The notes below the pieces were generated by a model, which had not been told where the DNA came from, searched no databases, and worked only from the letters and a program-made list of their open reading frames with translations. DNA of 64,000 bases from Rhynchopus euleeides (Eukaryota > Euglenozoa > Diplonemea > Diplonemida > Diplonemidae): the NCBI GenBank assembly GCA_963210315.1, contig OY723237.1, positions 2,790,001 through 2,854,000 on the forward strand, given 5' to 3'. Position 1 is the stretch's first letter. The number at the start of each line of letters is the position of its first letter. Positions 31,535-42,384 of the stretch are shown piece after piece. A program made the translations under genes and the position numbers.

Positions 31535-33067
31535 TAGGGGGGGTCATAAGCTCCCCTAAAAACGTACGAAAACCAAAATTTTCAACATACCATCAGAACC
31601 GCCCTAATACCTGATCTGACCCGAAAATCCGACCCATACCCCCCCGGAAACTGTCTGGGGCCCACTTGTGACACCTGATACGCACTTTTGTGATGATTTT
31701 TTGGGGTCCTAAAAAATGTACCTCAGTTTCGTACCTTGCCTTTGTACCTGAACCACTCCCGACCGCATTATTTCGTTCTTTGCCTTTTCTGCGGTGGTTC
31801 TGGCTCAGGTGGCACGCATGTTGCCTTCCCCAGTGCCTCGGCAAGGTCTTTCTTGACCTGATTAGTGGGAATGTTGTGTTGTTGCGTCAGCAGAATGAGT
31901 TCAGCCACCTTCTGGGTGTAGTACTTCGATCGCATATGGGTCATTGTGAGTACTTCGTACGCCTGGGAGGCTGCATCGGCATTAGTAGGCAGCGTTGTAG
32001 ATGATTTTGCTTCGTCGATCTTAGCCTGTGAAGGCACGATTGGGATATTGTACGCCCTGAGAGCCGAAGTGGTTATGATTGTGCTGTGTAATTTGCGCCC
32101 CGCAGGATATGCACACCACGCAGTCTCGACAACACGTATGAGAGTGTACCATGTGGGGACTCAACAAGGTCATTGGATCGGCATCTGCCTGCCGACTCAC
32201 CCCCCACACAGTGCGACCGCAAGGTCGCCAGGGATGTCTCAACGCCAGGGGAATACCCTCCCCTGGCGTTGTACAACCCTACTCTCAACCCTCGGGTCCT
32301 CTCCTGGAGGCGGTGGTGGCGGGCCCGCAACGCTTCGTACTTCCGGTACAGACTGGGGTAGTCTGCCCGGCTGACCCGCTCATTGCTTCCTAGATCATCT
32401 GCTGCTCTGGAGCTGCCATCACTCTCACTGCCCACATCAGTTGGTGTGGGGGTAGGAGCAGGACGAGTGGGAGGAGTAGGAGTGCAGGTGACATCTTTCT
32501 TGGCTAGCAAGGAACGCCGCTTTCCCGCACGTGCGTGCAGTTGATGCACCACTGCATATATCTGTCGTCACCACGTCCCACTCGCTCTCCTATGTACCCA
32601 GCCCGACGGAGCGCCCAAAATAATGTCGCCTCACCGATGTCGTGTGCCGTTTTCTTTTTACGCAGGTCTGCCACAACGCTCTCTGCCGAGACCCCGCACA
32701 TCTCCCGTTTGGCGAGCGTCTTTCGAGCAAGGTACTCCTCTGCAGCAGCATCTGACACCTCTGCGAGGCCCTGGGCACGCGGCATGTGTTGCTCGGCGTG
32801 CTGAGTGAGCGTAGTGACACCCTTCCCTTGCAAAGAACGAAATAATGCGGTCGGGAGTGGTTCAGGTACAAAGGCAAGGTACGAAACTGAGGTACATTTT
32901 TTAGGACCCCAAAAAATCATCACAAAAGTGCGTATCAGGTGTCACAAGTGGGCCCCAGACAGTTTCCGGGGGGGTATGGGTCGGATTTTCGGGTCAGATC
33001 AGGTATTAGGGCGGCTCTGATGGTATGTCGAAAATTTTGGTTTTGTACGGGCTTATGACCCCCCCTA
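31535..33067. mobile_element. 1.53-kb DNA transposon with ~245-bp terminal inverted repeats
   Basis: 31535-31783 and 32830-33067 are inverted copies starting TAGGGGGGGTCATAAG. Target duplication cannot be read because the right flank is poly-C. The interior codes on the minus strand in pieces: 32504-32822 (AEVSDAAAEEYLARKTLAKREMCG) and, overlapping it in another frame, 32150-32552 (SLYRKYEALRARHHRLQERTRG), then 31768-32140 ending VPPEPEPPQKRQRTK. No DDE domain was recognised, so it is a non-autonomous or captured-gene element; Mutator-like is possible from TIR length. Confidence 0.75.
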
Positions 33068-34370
33068 CCCCCCCCCCCCCCCCGCCCCCCTGGTAATTAG
33101 GTTTCTACTGGCTACTGCATCTCACCGGTGCACGATCCAGCCCGTAGTGCATGGGGGTTGGGCAGGGTGCGGAACATCAAAAAAAAACCCCCCGCTCCCC
33201 TGCCCCCCCCCCCCACCCCCAATGCGCACGCCAGAGAAATATCACAGCACACCGAGGGACGCACCGAGTGGGCTCTGATGACGGCCTCTGCAGCACACAA
33301 CATACACAATACGTTTAACCGAACCCCGGTGGCAAAGCGCAACCCACTGGTGGAGATGGCCTGCCGTGGCGCCACGCCTGGTTTCCGGGTGAAATCCGGG
33401 TGATTCTGAAGGGCAGTGCAGGGCACTTCCCCCTGCACTGCACACAGCGTGCCTGGGGTCTGCCGAGGGGGGGAAGAGGAGGAGGAGGAGCGGGAGTGGG
33501 GGGGTGGCTTTTGTGCAAGATAGGGGGGGGGATATAAGGGAGGTCGGAGAGGGGGTGGGGGGTGGGGGGGGGGGGTGGGTATTGAAGTAGAGTAGAAGGA
33601 AGCTCAAAGGAGGGTCTCCCTTCACCCGGGGGGGTGGGGGGTTGCACACACGAGGCACACGCAAAAAAAAATGAAGGATGAAAAGGACGACACTCCGAAG
33701 AAAGGGGGCGATGTGGGGGGAGGAGGGGTGATGCACCGATTCTGTGTGGAAAGTGGCGCGGGGGGGGGGGGGGGGGGGGGAGGGGTGGGACGGGGGGGGG
33801 GCAATGAAGCTGGGCGGGCTGTGTCGCGGGGCGGGGGGGGGGGGGGGGGGGGTTGTCTCTCTTTCCTCCCGACGATCCTTCGCGGACCGCTGTTGGAATT
33901 CGAAAATCGTACACCTTTCGCTTTATTATAGACACCCTGTCCAGCAACTGTGGGAGAACAGTTCCGGACTACTTTTTGTTGAGCGCACACTTCCTTGGAT
34001 TTTGGGGTCTTCTTCTTTCTTCCGGCCATTGTTTGACTTGAGCGCACACTTGCTGTCTCAAGGCTGTGTTGAGGCCCTGTGGAGTGGCATGAGGTGCTAA
34101 TCCAAAGCTTCAGTCGTACGGTTTCCTTCGTTACTTCGCGACCTCGCTACGCTTCGTCGCTCGTAAAAATCGTACTCCTTTCGCTATAATAAAGAGAAAC
34201 ACCCTGCCCAGCAACTGCAAAAAGGCAGATCCGGGCTACTTTTTGTTGAGCGCACACCACGATGTAAGCCCCTGTGAAGTGGCATGAAGGTGATCCTTAT
34301 AAAGCTTCAGTCGTACGATTTCCTTCGTTACTTCGCGACTTCGCTACGCTTCGTCGCTCGTAACTAGTAA
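33068..34370. other. Low-complexity G/C-run region
   Basis: Long poly-C, poly-G and purine-rich tracts (33060-33090, 33480-33610, 33760-33860). Two related ~90-bp segments (33905-33995 and 34168-34260) share TCGTACACCTTTCGCT-like and TACTTTTTGTTGAGCGCACA sequence. No gene. Confidence 0.5.
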
Positions 34371-34721
34371 CTACCGTATACGTAAATATTTTGGAACGTA
34401 AATATTATGGAACGTAATTATTATGGAACGTAAATATTATGGAACGCTGGTGGGTTGGCGTTCCAGATTTTTTTCGTTCCATAATATTTACAGGGCTTTC
34501 TGCGACTCGGGGACTTGGACCAGGTGATCGGACGGCATACAGAGTCCCTGACGGGACCTACTCGTGCACTTTTCGTGCGATTCCTGAGGCAAACCATCCT
34601 CACCACCGAGTCCCCAACTGGCCCTGTAAATATTTTGGAACGTAAATATTATGGAACGGACCGGGCAAAAATGGGCCCGTTCCATAATATTTACGTTCCA
34701 TAATATTTACGTATACGGTAG
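34371..34721. mobile_element. MITE with CTACCGTATACG termini
   Basis: 351 bp, imperfect inverted ends built of repeated GTAAATATTATGGAACG units, flanked by TAA on both sides (34368-34370, 34722-34724). A 3-bp TWA duplication would fit PIF/Harbinger, but three bases are weak evidence. Confidence 0.65.
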
Positions 34722-34724
34722 TAA

Positions 34725-35821
34725 AAAAAATCGAAGAAACAAATCCCTCCCCCTCTCCCCCTCCCCCCACACCCACCCATTGTTACATCATTGCCCCCGA
34801 CAGGCAGGCTGCAAGAGGTGCGTGATTTGTATCAGAACCCCCCTGGCGCGAATTGCTTGCGACACCCCCCTCCCACCCCTTGAGGAGCGATCTAACGTTT
34901 CGGGATGCGTGCGGCTGTGCGCGAGACGGGCGCACGCCTCGATGTGATCGGGAGGGGGGAGGGAGGGGGGGGGGCGGGGAAGAGGGGGGGGGGACGGAAC
35001 CGAGGAAACAATGCCACCTCCTCCACCCCCTACCACCCCCCCCCCTTTTTCCCTGGGGCAGTGCTTGCTGAATAACGCGTGTTCTTCGGAAAACCCCTTC
35101 GGAAAATTCCGAATCTGCATACGTGCATCCTATGAATAATACGCAGACCAGACGCATGCCCGTATTCGGCAAGCACGGCGGGGTGGATAAAGTTGTGCGA
35201 CAGGGAACAGTGTTCGCTTGACGAACACTAGTGCAGCTTTTTGTTCAGGCTATTCTTTGTTTCTTTCAAACCTGCACCGGGGGGGGGGGGGGGGCAGGAT
35301 TTGTTCAGAGAGGGAAGGGGTGGGGTGGGAGAGGGGGTGTTTTTTTGGCGGGTGTTTTGGCACACCCCTCCCTCCCCACCCCCCCCCCCCTCCCCCGCTA
35401 CCGGTGGGGCAGGTCGGTAGGGGGTTCGGGATTTATTGTTGGCTCATGCTCCCAAGGGGGGCACTCGAGTCGGTGCGTTGCCACTCACAGAAGTGCAGAC
35501 GCAGATCGTCACAGTCGCTGCAAGGCCCGCATCACCTAGGATATTGTACACCTCCCCACCCACACGCGGAGTGGCTGTGTTCCACACAGGGTCCACCCAC
35601 ACCCACTCATATCTGTGGTCACCGCACACCCAACCACACGCACATACACAGATACATGAGTCATTTGTGGGAAGGTGTCGGTCTACTCTGGGAGTGGGGG
35701 CAGGCCGGCCGTCGCCCAGACCCAGACCCAGTCCCTTCAGGGCCATTAGTAAGCATGCCACTCTGCTTGCAGGGGGTTATATCATTACCGTTCCCGCGGC
35801 ACACAGACACACACACACATT
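34725..35821. other. Low-complexity intergenic, 3' of the monooxygenase
   Basis: G/C homopolymers and an ACACAC run; no convincing gene on either strand. Confidence 0.5.
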
Positions 35822-37642
35822 TTAGAAGATGTTCCACGCCTTCTCGTTGACAGAGGACAGGTCCCGCGCGTACTCACGGCACGGCCCGTACCAGTTGTTC
35901 ACAGGCACGCCGTCCTGGTTGACGTACCACGACTTGATGTCGCTCCTGCCCCACACAGTGTCGCCGATGCGGCGCTTGGCCTGCTCCTTGTAGCCGTCGT
36001 AGGCCTGGGGGGTCACACTGACAGCGCCGACGTCTGCGCGTGCCTGCTTGCGGATGATCTTCTCCAGGAGCATGCCGATGTGGTTCACCTGGCACTCGAT
36101 CATGAAGATGATGGAGTTGTGCCCCAGGTTGGTGCCCGGCCCGTAGAGGTGGAAGAAGTTGGGGAAGTCGGGCACGGCCAGCCCGTAGTAGGCGAAGGGC
36201 GTGTCCTTCCACGCGTCAGCGAGGCGCTTGCCGCCCGCACCCACCACGTCGATGGGCATGAGGAAGAGCTGCGTCTTGAAGCCTGTCGCGTAGGCCACGA
36301 TGTCCACCTCGATCTCACGACCGCTCTTCGTCAGCACGCCGTTCTTCGTCAGGCGCTCGATCCCGTCCGTCACGATCTCAACGTTTTCGCGCTCCATCGT
36401 CGGGATCCAGTTGTTTGTCGCCAGCACACGCTTTCCACCGATCTCGTACTTCGGAACCAGCACGTCACGCATCTCCTTCTTTGTGATCTGCGACTCCATG
36501 CCCCACGCGATGTACCACGCGAAGGCTTTCCGCACCAGGGAAAGGGACGACGAGCTGTGATGGTGGTCGGGTGTGCGGTGGGGTGGTGGGAGCGCATGGC
36601 GGGGGGAGGGGGAGGGTGAGCACGAGGGTGCCCTACGCGCTGTGCAACAGAGCGGGGCCCGAAACAGGGAGCAATAGGCAAAGGCAATGAGGGCAGCGGC
36701 AGCACCATACTAGTCAATGAAACCCGAGAACAGCGCCTCGTAGTAGCAGAAGTTGTAGAGGCGGCGGAGCTTCTGCAGGATGCCCGAGTGGTAGAACACG
36801 TTCTGGATGAGGGGGGTGACGATGGGGATGTCTTTGTTCTTCCAGTACAGGTGGGCGGGTGTGCGCTGGAACACGGCGACGGACTTCGCCTCCGGTGCGA
36901 TCGCCGGGACCAGCTGGATCGCGGTAGCGCCCGTGCCGACACATGCGATGCGCTTGCCCTTCGTCTCCACAGACATGTCCCACCGCGCGGAGTGCATCGC
37001 GACACCCTCAAACTCCGACGTGTCGAACGAGGGGTACTGCGGCTCGCGCAGCTGCCCGCACCCCGCCACCACAACGCTGCCCTCCACCGTCTGGGTCGTG
37101 CCGTCCGCCTGGCGGTAGGTGAGGGACCACTTCTTCGCCGCCTCATCCCACACAGTGCTGTCCACGGTGCACCCAAACTTGACGTTCTTCCGAATCCCAT
37201 GCTTGTCCGCCACGAAGTTGAGGTACGCCTGCACCTCAGAGTGCGGCACCCACGGCGCAGAGAACTTGAACCCCTGCTCCCAGGAGAAGGAGTACAGTGG
37301 CGTCGGCACGTCGCAGCTGCACCCGGGGTACGTGTTGTCACGCCACGTCCCCCCGATGTCCGTCGGGTGGCTCTCGTAGATGGTGTACTGCAGGCCCAGC
37401 TCCTGGCACTTGTGTGCCATGGCGAGCCCGCTCATCCCGCTCCCCACAATCAGCACCTTCATCCCGCTGCGCTCCCCGATGGTGCGCAGGCGGCGGGCCT
37501 GCAGCTTGCGCACCGCATCGCGCACAGCGCTGACAAGCCCCACCAGGCACGCCACCTTCAGCACATCCTCGCTGATGCACTTGTTCCGCAGGTAGTAGAA
37601 GGCCACACCCAGCAGCACCGGGTCCAGCACCCGAACAGGCAT
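35822..37642 (-). CDS. Baeyer-Villiger-type flavin monooxygenase, two exons
   Basis: 554 residues: exon 1 37642-36711, exon 2 36554-35822. N terminus has a hydrophobic stretch (VLDPVLLGVAFYYL) that may anchor it to membrane. FAD-binding GxGxxG is VGSGMSG (about residue 64), then GGTWRDNTYPGCSCDVP, the BVMO fingerprint FEGVAMHSARWD, the NADPH-binding CVGTGATAIQLVP and the late ATGF motif. All are intact. It inserts oxygen into ketones or oxidises soft nucleophiles using FAD and NADPH; the substrate cannot be told. The splice joins FID and the split Tyr codon to SSSLSLVRKAFAW, which restores the family alignment. Neighbours give no pathway. Confidence 0.93.
36555..36710 (-). other. Spliceosomal intron in the monooxygenase
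   Basis: 156 bp, minus-strand donor GTATGG and acceptor CATCACAG, phase 2. Without removal a TAG follows the donor-side codon, so splicing is required. Confidence 0.92.
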
Positions 37643-38097
37643 TGCGGCAGGTGTGTCTGTCTTGTGGGGTGTGCGGGGGGAGTGTGCAGTGATGTGGCGT
37701 GCGGTGGAGTGTGCTGCGTGTTGTTGTTGCAAGAAATGGGCTTTGTCGCGCGGCACAACCCTGTTGAAGTGTCGCTGGCTATCAGCACCATCCGCCGTGC
37801 GGCGCAGGCAGGCGCAGGGGTGAGGGGGTGAAATGCAACGAGGTCTCTTATAGAGTGCTGCAACCGCCAGCCGGGTTCGCAGGCACCAGGGCTACCTCTT
37901 GAATAATATCTCCATGGGGCGATGCAGTTGGCGAGTGCAGGTGGGGCGGAGGTGGGTGGGGTGGGGTGGGGTGTGAGGGGAAGTCTCCCCAGAGAGCGAT
38001 CTGCCATTTCAATCGTTGGGCGCACTGAGCGTTGCGTGAGACAAACACAAACAGTGTCACTGCGCTTTGTTCGGCACTTTTTGCTTTGATTTCTTTT
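37643..38097. other. 5' flank of the monooxygenase
   Basis: No gene; likely 5' UTR or promoter. The conserved motif at 38098 ends this interval. Confidence 0.5.
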
Positions 38098-38117
38098 TTG
38101 CGTTGACGCTTCCACAC
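38098..38117 (-). promoter_or_regulatory. GTGTGGAAGCGTCAACGCAA motif 5' of the monooxygenase
   Basis: Same strand as the gene, about 455 bp before its start codon. The core GTGGAAGCGTCAACGC recurs 5' of the genes near 51.5 and 53.4 kb and, with one change, in the YR retroelement repeats. Confidence 0.5.
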
Positions 38118-38606
38118 TCACACTCCTGCTGATGATGGTGTCGTGAGTGAGGAGCACAAGGGCACGAACAAGCACGCGACACTTTCGTGTGCTGAAAAAA
38201 CAAAGGGCAAGTCAAGACACAGCGAGGCCGCTGCCTGGTTTCCAAGCTCCGCGCCCCACACACCCCACACCCCTGCTGAAGATAAAGAATCGCAAGGCCA
38301 GGGCCAGCACGTGACGGCACCGCCTGCACTGAAGTGTGCATAACACTCATTCGAAACACACCCCGCCACTTGCTAAGGCAGTGCGTCTCCAAAGCCCGAA
38401 AGGGCCTCAGGGCACCCACCACTTCCCTCAGGGGCCTTCAGAGACACCCCTGGTATGCCGACACGCAGACACCTCTTGAATGCTGAAGGCGTGACCGTTG
38501 TTGAATCTCTGCACCTCCTCCCCCGGTGCGCGCCACACTGCAGGCATAGGCGGATTGCCACATCCGACAGGCGCACGCATTTGCTGAGACTTTTTTTTTT
38601 TGCTGT
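38118..38606. other. Intergenic, no gene seen
   Basis: Ordinary mixed sequence ending in a T11 run at 38590; nothing recognisable. Confidence 0.4.
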
Positions 38607-38694
38607 GCGCACATCAGGGGTGGAGCTTGAAATATGGGGTTGCGGGCTGGATCGGGTCAGCCAATTTTTTCTCACTGAATGGGTTCCCCCTGCA

Positions 38695-38830
38695 AAACCA
38701 GCAAAAAATGAAAACGGCCGTTTTATATTTCGGTAGCGGGAACTGAGGTAGTGAATTCTCAGAAAATCCACTCCCTCCATGACGGCCGTTATGACACTGG
38801 CAAACGGCTTTTTTGGCCGAGAGTCCAAAC
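38695..38830 (-). repeat. Dispersed element end with ACGGCCGT motifs, copy 2
   Basis: Inverse copy of 14405-14560, about 120 bp near-identical, beginning 65 bp inside the hAT terminus. Confidence 0.75.
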
Positions 38831-39560
38831 TTTTAAAGCACCCTGCGAAAAAGGAGAAGGGAAAAAAAGATCTGACGATGGAAGAGCTGGGCGACAAACT
38901 CGCGCGGAAAGAAATGTCGAAGATGCGCGCCGAAGGTAAGGATCTTGCTCTGCCTGAGGGGAAAAGGGCAAACGCGCAAGGGTGATCTCCGCACTGCAGG
39001 CGACACAGCCCTTCACGTCTCTAACAGCACCCGCCGACCCAGCTTCGAATGCGCCCCCGTAGCCACGGGGGCACCATATCAGGTACGCCTCATCAGCGAC
39101 GCCAACGACAACACCGCGAGACACCGTCCGGTCAGACAAGGACGACTTCCCCGCCCTTGAGTTTGTGCAGCTCAAGGAGTTGACGACGTATAAGCAGTAT
39201 GGGAAGATGCGCGCCGTGTATGAGGACCTGCAGGAACTGCCGATCTGCCGCCCCTGCCGCCGGGTATTTGCACATGATGTACAGAAAATGAACGTCCTTG
39301 GTGGTGTGAAGATCCCGACGTGCGTGCCGAATGTCGCAGCAGCTCTCAACAAAGCATCACCGCTGACGCTGAAGTTCTCATCAAGGAAGAGCTTGCACCC
39401 CCCAGCGACAGCGACGCACCCCGGCGGTGGTCGCTGTTGGCGACGCTGCCGTCGTGCCGCTGATCGGGTCGTGGAGGGCAAAGTCATTTGCCCTCAAGCC
39501 CCTGGTCGTGGGGAAGAAAACGGGGGATGATCTGGCACAGCAGATGGGGAAGAGCTTGCA
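38770..39560 (+). pseudogene. Possible transposase N-terminal fragment, spliced or broken
   Basis: Plus-strand coding-like pieces: a Lys-rich start (KKEKGKKDLTMEELGDKLAR, 38850-38935) ending at a GTAAGG donor-like site, and 39140-39330 (DKDDFPALEFVQLKEL, then ICRPCRRVFAHDVQ, a CxxC finger-like motif). It follows a transposon end, so it is probably that element's dead gene. Not assignable to a family. Confidence 0.35.
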
Positions 39561-39599
39561 CCCCCCAGCGACGCACCGCCTGCAAAAGTGGCATTATCG

Positions 39600-40765
39600 T
39601 AATTACCCCTTTTACATTTTACATTATGTGAAGGTCTTGGTCAAGACTTGAATTTTGCATGTTACCGTAACCGAGGTAATTTATGGAACGACTATATCCC
39701 TTGTACCTGGGACCCCCCGTGTATAAGTCCCCCCCCCTTACCCCCGTGTTTAAGTCCCCCCCTGGGGGTCTGGCAGGGGGGGGACTTAAACACAGGGGGA
39801 CCTAAACACGGGGGTGGGCTGGTCTGGAGGGTCATCAGGTGGCCCCTAGGCCCTCCAGGTGCTGTCAGAGTCGAAAAGTGGGGTGCCAAAAGTCCCTCCG
39901 GACCGGAATTATCCCCCTACGACAGCAGAGGAAGAGGTCTTCTTAGTCTCCACTGTGCCACCCCCGTGTTTAAGCCCCCCCTGTGTTTAGGTCCGCCCCC
40001 CCCGTGTTTAAGTCCCCCCCGGCCGAAAATCGCCTCCAGGGGGGGGACTTAAACACGGGGGGTCCCAGGTACGATAAATTAGGGAACGATAAATTTAAGG
40101 GACGGCCAAAATTAAGGAACGTTTATCGTTCCTTAATTTTATCGTTCATTGATTTGCACTTTCACTACCACGCCACTGCAGCAGTTGGGGGGTCGGGAGG
40201 GGCTCTGAGCGAGGAGACGTACGATGCCCGCCACAAACAGCAAGCCGCTGCAGCAAGTAAGTCTCCGACAGTGGTTGATCTCCCGAAGCGAGATACAGGC
40301 AACTCCAAAAGTGACCCCGGCAGTTGCAGCCGAAGTGAGAGGTGAGAGAGTGAGGGGTTTGAGGCCCCCCGCATAGCTCTCAGTGACAAGTCAAATTGAC
40401 TGACTGACTCTGATTGACACTGACCGAAAAGTTGTCTGGGGGCTATTGTACTGACTGACTCCGACTGACTCTGACCCAGAAGTTGTCTGTGGGTCAGAGT
40501 CACTGAGAGCTATGCCCCAGGTTCCCTGCCTGGGCACGGATACGAGAGAGACCATGAATGGGGACGCAGGATGCCCATCCCTCCCCATCTTTGCCCAGGG
40601 CTGCAACACGCAAATTTATATCCCTTGTACGATAAAGTAAGGAACGATAAATTTAAGGAACGACCAAAATTAAGGGACATTTATCGTTCCTTAAATTACC
40701 TCGGTTACGGTACATTTTGTCAAGATCTTGATGCACTTTTACATTTTACATTTACAAAAAGACAA
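39600..40765. repeat. Degenerate inverted-repeat element containing a nested MITE
   Basis: 39650-39695 and 40685-40720 are inverted (TTACCGTAACCGAGGTAATT), and further in, a direct repeat of TATATCCCTTGTAC / GATAAA / GGAACGATAAATTTAAG occurs at 39690 plus 40073 and at 40613. The direct repeat supplies the empty site for the MITE at 39707. A set of GACTGACTCTGA repeats lies at 40395-40505. Confidence 0.6.
39707..40068. mobile_element. MITE with GTAC target duplication, copy 1
   Basis: 362 bp, termini CTGGGACCCCCCGTGT and its inverse, flanked by GTAC (39703-39706, 40069-40072). The sister sequence at 40613-40640 reads CCCTTGTACGATAAA with one GTAC, i.e. the unoccupied site. Interior matches the copy at 55094 in inverse orientation. 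Confidence 0.88.
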
Positions 40766-40799
40766 GAAGAAGAAGATTTTTATTTCGGACATGACATTC

Positions 40800-42320
40800 A
40801 GGTGTATTTCTAGTGGGGGATGAGGATGAGTCTTTTTGGCATCCGCCCTTTTTCCGGTTTTTTTCCAGCCAAAGGGGGTATGGAAAAGTCGGTGAAAAAA
40901 AATGAGAAAAAATGAGAAAAAATCGGCCGAAATTTGCTGTTTTTCGCTTAAAAAAGAGTGTGGGGAGTTGGGTCCAGTTTAGCAAAGTGAGCTTATTTTT
41001 CGAAAATTGAAAAATTGGGGACACCAAAAGTCCCCAAACAAGTCTTCGACTTGGCGCGCAGAGTGATTTTTTTTTGGTGAAAAAATGCCCCAAAAATTGT
41101 CGGGTCAAAAATTGCTGTTGAAGACGGTGCAAGATCTCTGCAGGCTGGGTGGGCGCTACGCTGACGGACAACGACAAGCCGGAGGCTGCGACTGTGAAGA
41201 ATCCAAAGAACGGCCCGGGTCCTCCTCGAGATGGCGGTGCTGGCCCCTGTTCCCACCGGTGTGACACGGGGCATTCCGGGACGCGATAGCGCTGCTGCAC
41301 GGATGCCAACGAGGAGGGCCACTCCGAACCCTGAACACCCCGCCAGACCTGCTTGTTACATCACAAACAGCAGACCCAGAGTGGAGTGCCTCGCCCCGGT
41401 AAACTCAAACCCTGCCAGATTGACGAGGCCACCACCTCCTGGCACTGCCTGCACGTGCACGACAGGAACGGGTGACCTGCAGGTCGTCGTGAGCAGGACC
41501 ATGGCAAACCACTCGAACCTGTGTGGGGTACGGCTGCTACCGCAACTCGTCATGTGCGGTGTGCAGCGGGTGCGGGTGCGCCACGACCGGGTGGTGCGTA
41601 CTCCTCCAGGAGAAGTGGGCGAGCTCATTCCCGCAAACGCCTGAGTCGGGGATGAACTACCTCCTTCAAAAAGCATCGGAGCACATTGGTGGTCGTGGCG
41701 TCAGGGAAACCGACCGTCCTGATGAGAATACGGTAAGTGATGAGAGGATGTCGGCGCCGTTTGCCCACGTCGTCAACTGTGGGGAGAGTCTGTCGGAGGC
41801 GAGGCGGGGAGGGCCGCAACACAACACGGGAACCGGGTCGCAATTGAAAAAGGGGGACCGGTTCGCGTGTGGAGGGGGGGTGCGGGGGGGAGGCCCGGCA
41901 GGCCAAAGGACCGATGCGCCACAAACCCGCGACCGACGCACCAGACATGTGTGGGAAGGGGGGGTGCGGGGGGGAACAGGATCCCAGACAACAGGACAGA
42001 CCAGCCAGGACCTCAGCTGCACGAGTCTTTGTCACGTGGGCTTGACATAAGGTAAAAGGCCATTGCTACCAACCTGAGAGCAGATAGTGGCCTGGTCTCG
42101 GTGACAGCACACGAAAGACTTGCTCTCAACGCGGCATGCGGGTCACAGAAGTCAGAGCGTGGAGGCAGGGTGACGCGTCATGAAAGAGGACGAAGAGGTG
42201 TGGGAGAGAGGAGGCGAGCACAAAAGGGCGTCGGCTACCGCACGCCCTTTGGCCGCAGCCGACGACCGACCGTACCGGCCCCCGGCCGGGAGGGAGGTGG
42301 GGGGGGGGGGGGGGGGGGCG
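40800..42320. other. Interior of the hAT-bounded segment without a recognised gene
   Basis: Includes a piece shared with 30370-30450 (GGGAGTTGGGTCCAGTTTAG) and a plus-strand Cys-rich coding-like stretch near 41520-41650 (CYRNSSCAVCSGCGCATTGW) with stops around it; possibly a dead finger domain. Confidence 0.4.
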
Positions 42321-42339
42321 GGGGGCGTGGGGGGCGGAG

Positions 42340-42384
42340 CCCCCCACATGGGGGGTCCGGGGGGCGAAGCAGGCCTCTGGCTAA
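42340..42384. repeat. Left bounding inverted repeat of the telomere-like array
   Basis: CCGGGGGGCGAAGCAGGCCT followed by CTGGCTAATTCGG; its inverse is at 45420-45460. Confidence 0.8.

Noticed and set aside
33242-34047. Poly-Pro and poly-Gly open frames
   Set aside because: Translations of C/G homopolymers.
36080-37831. Plus-strand frames opposite the monooxygenase
   Set aside because: The minus strand has the full BVMO motif set with a valid intron.
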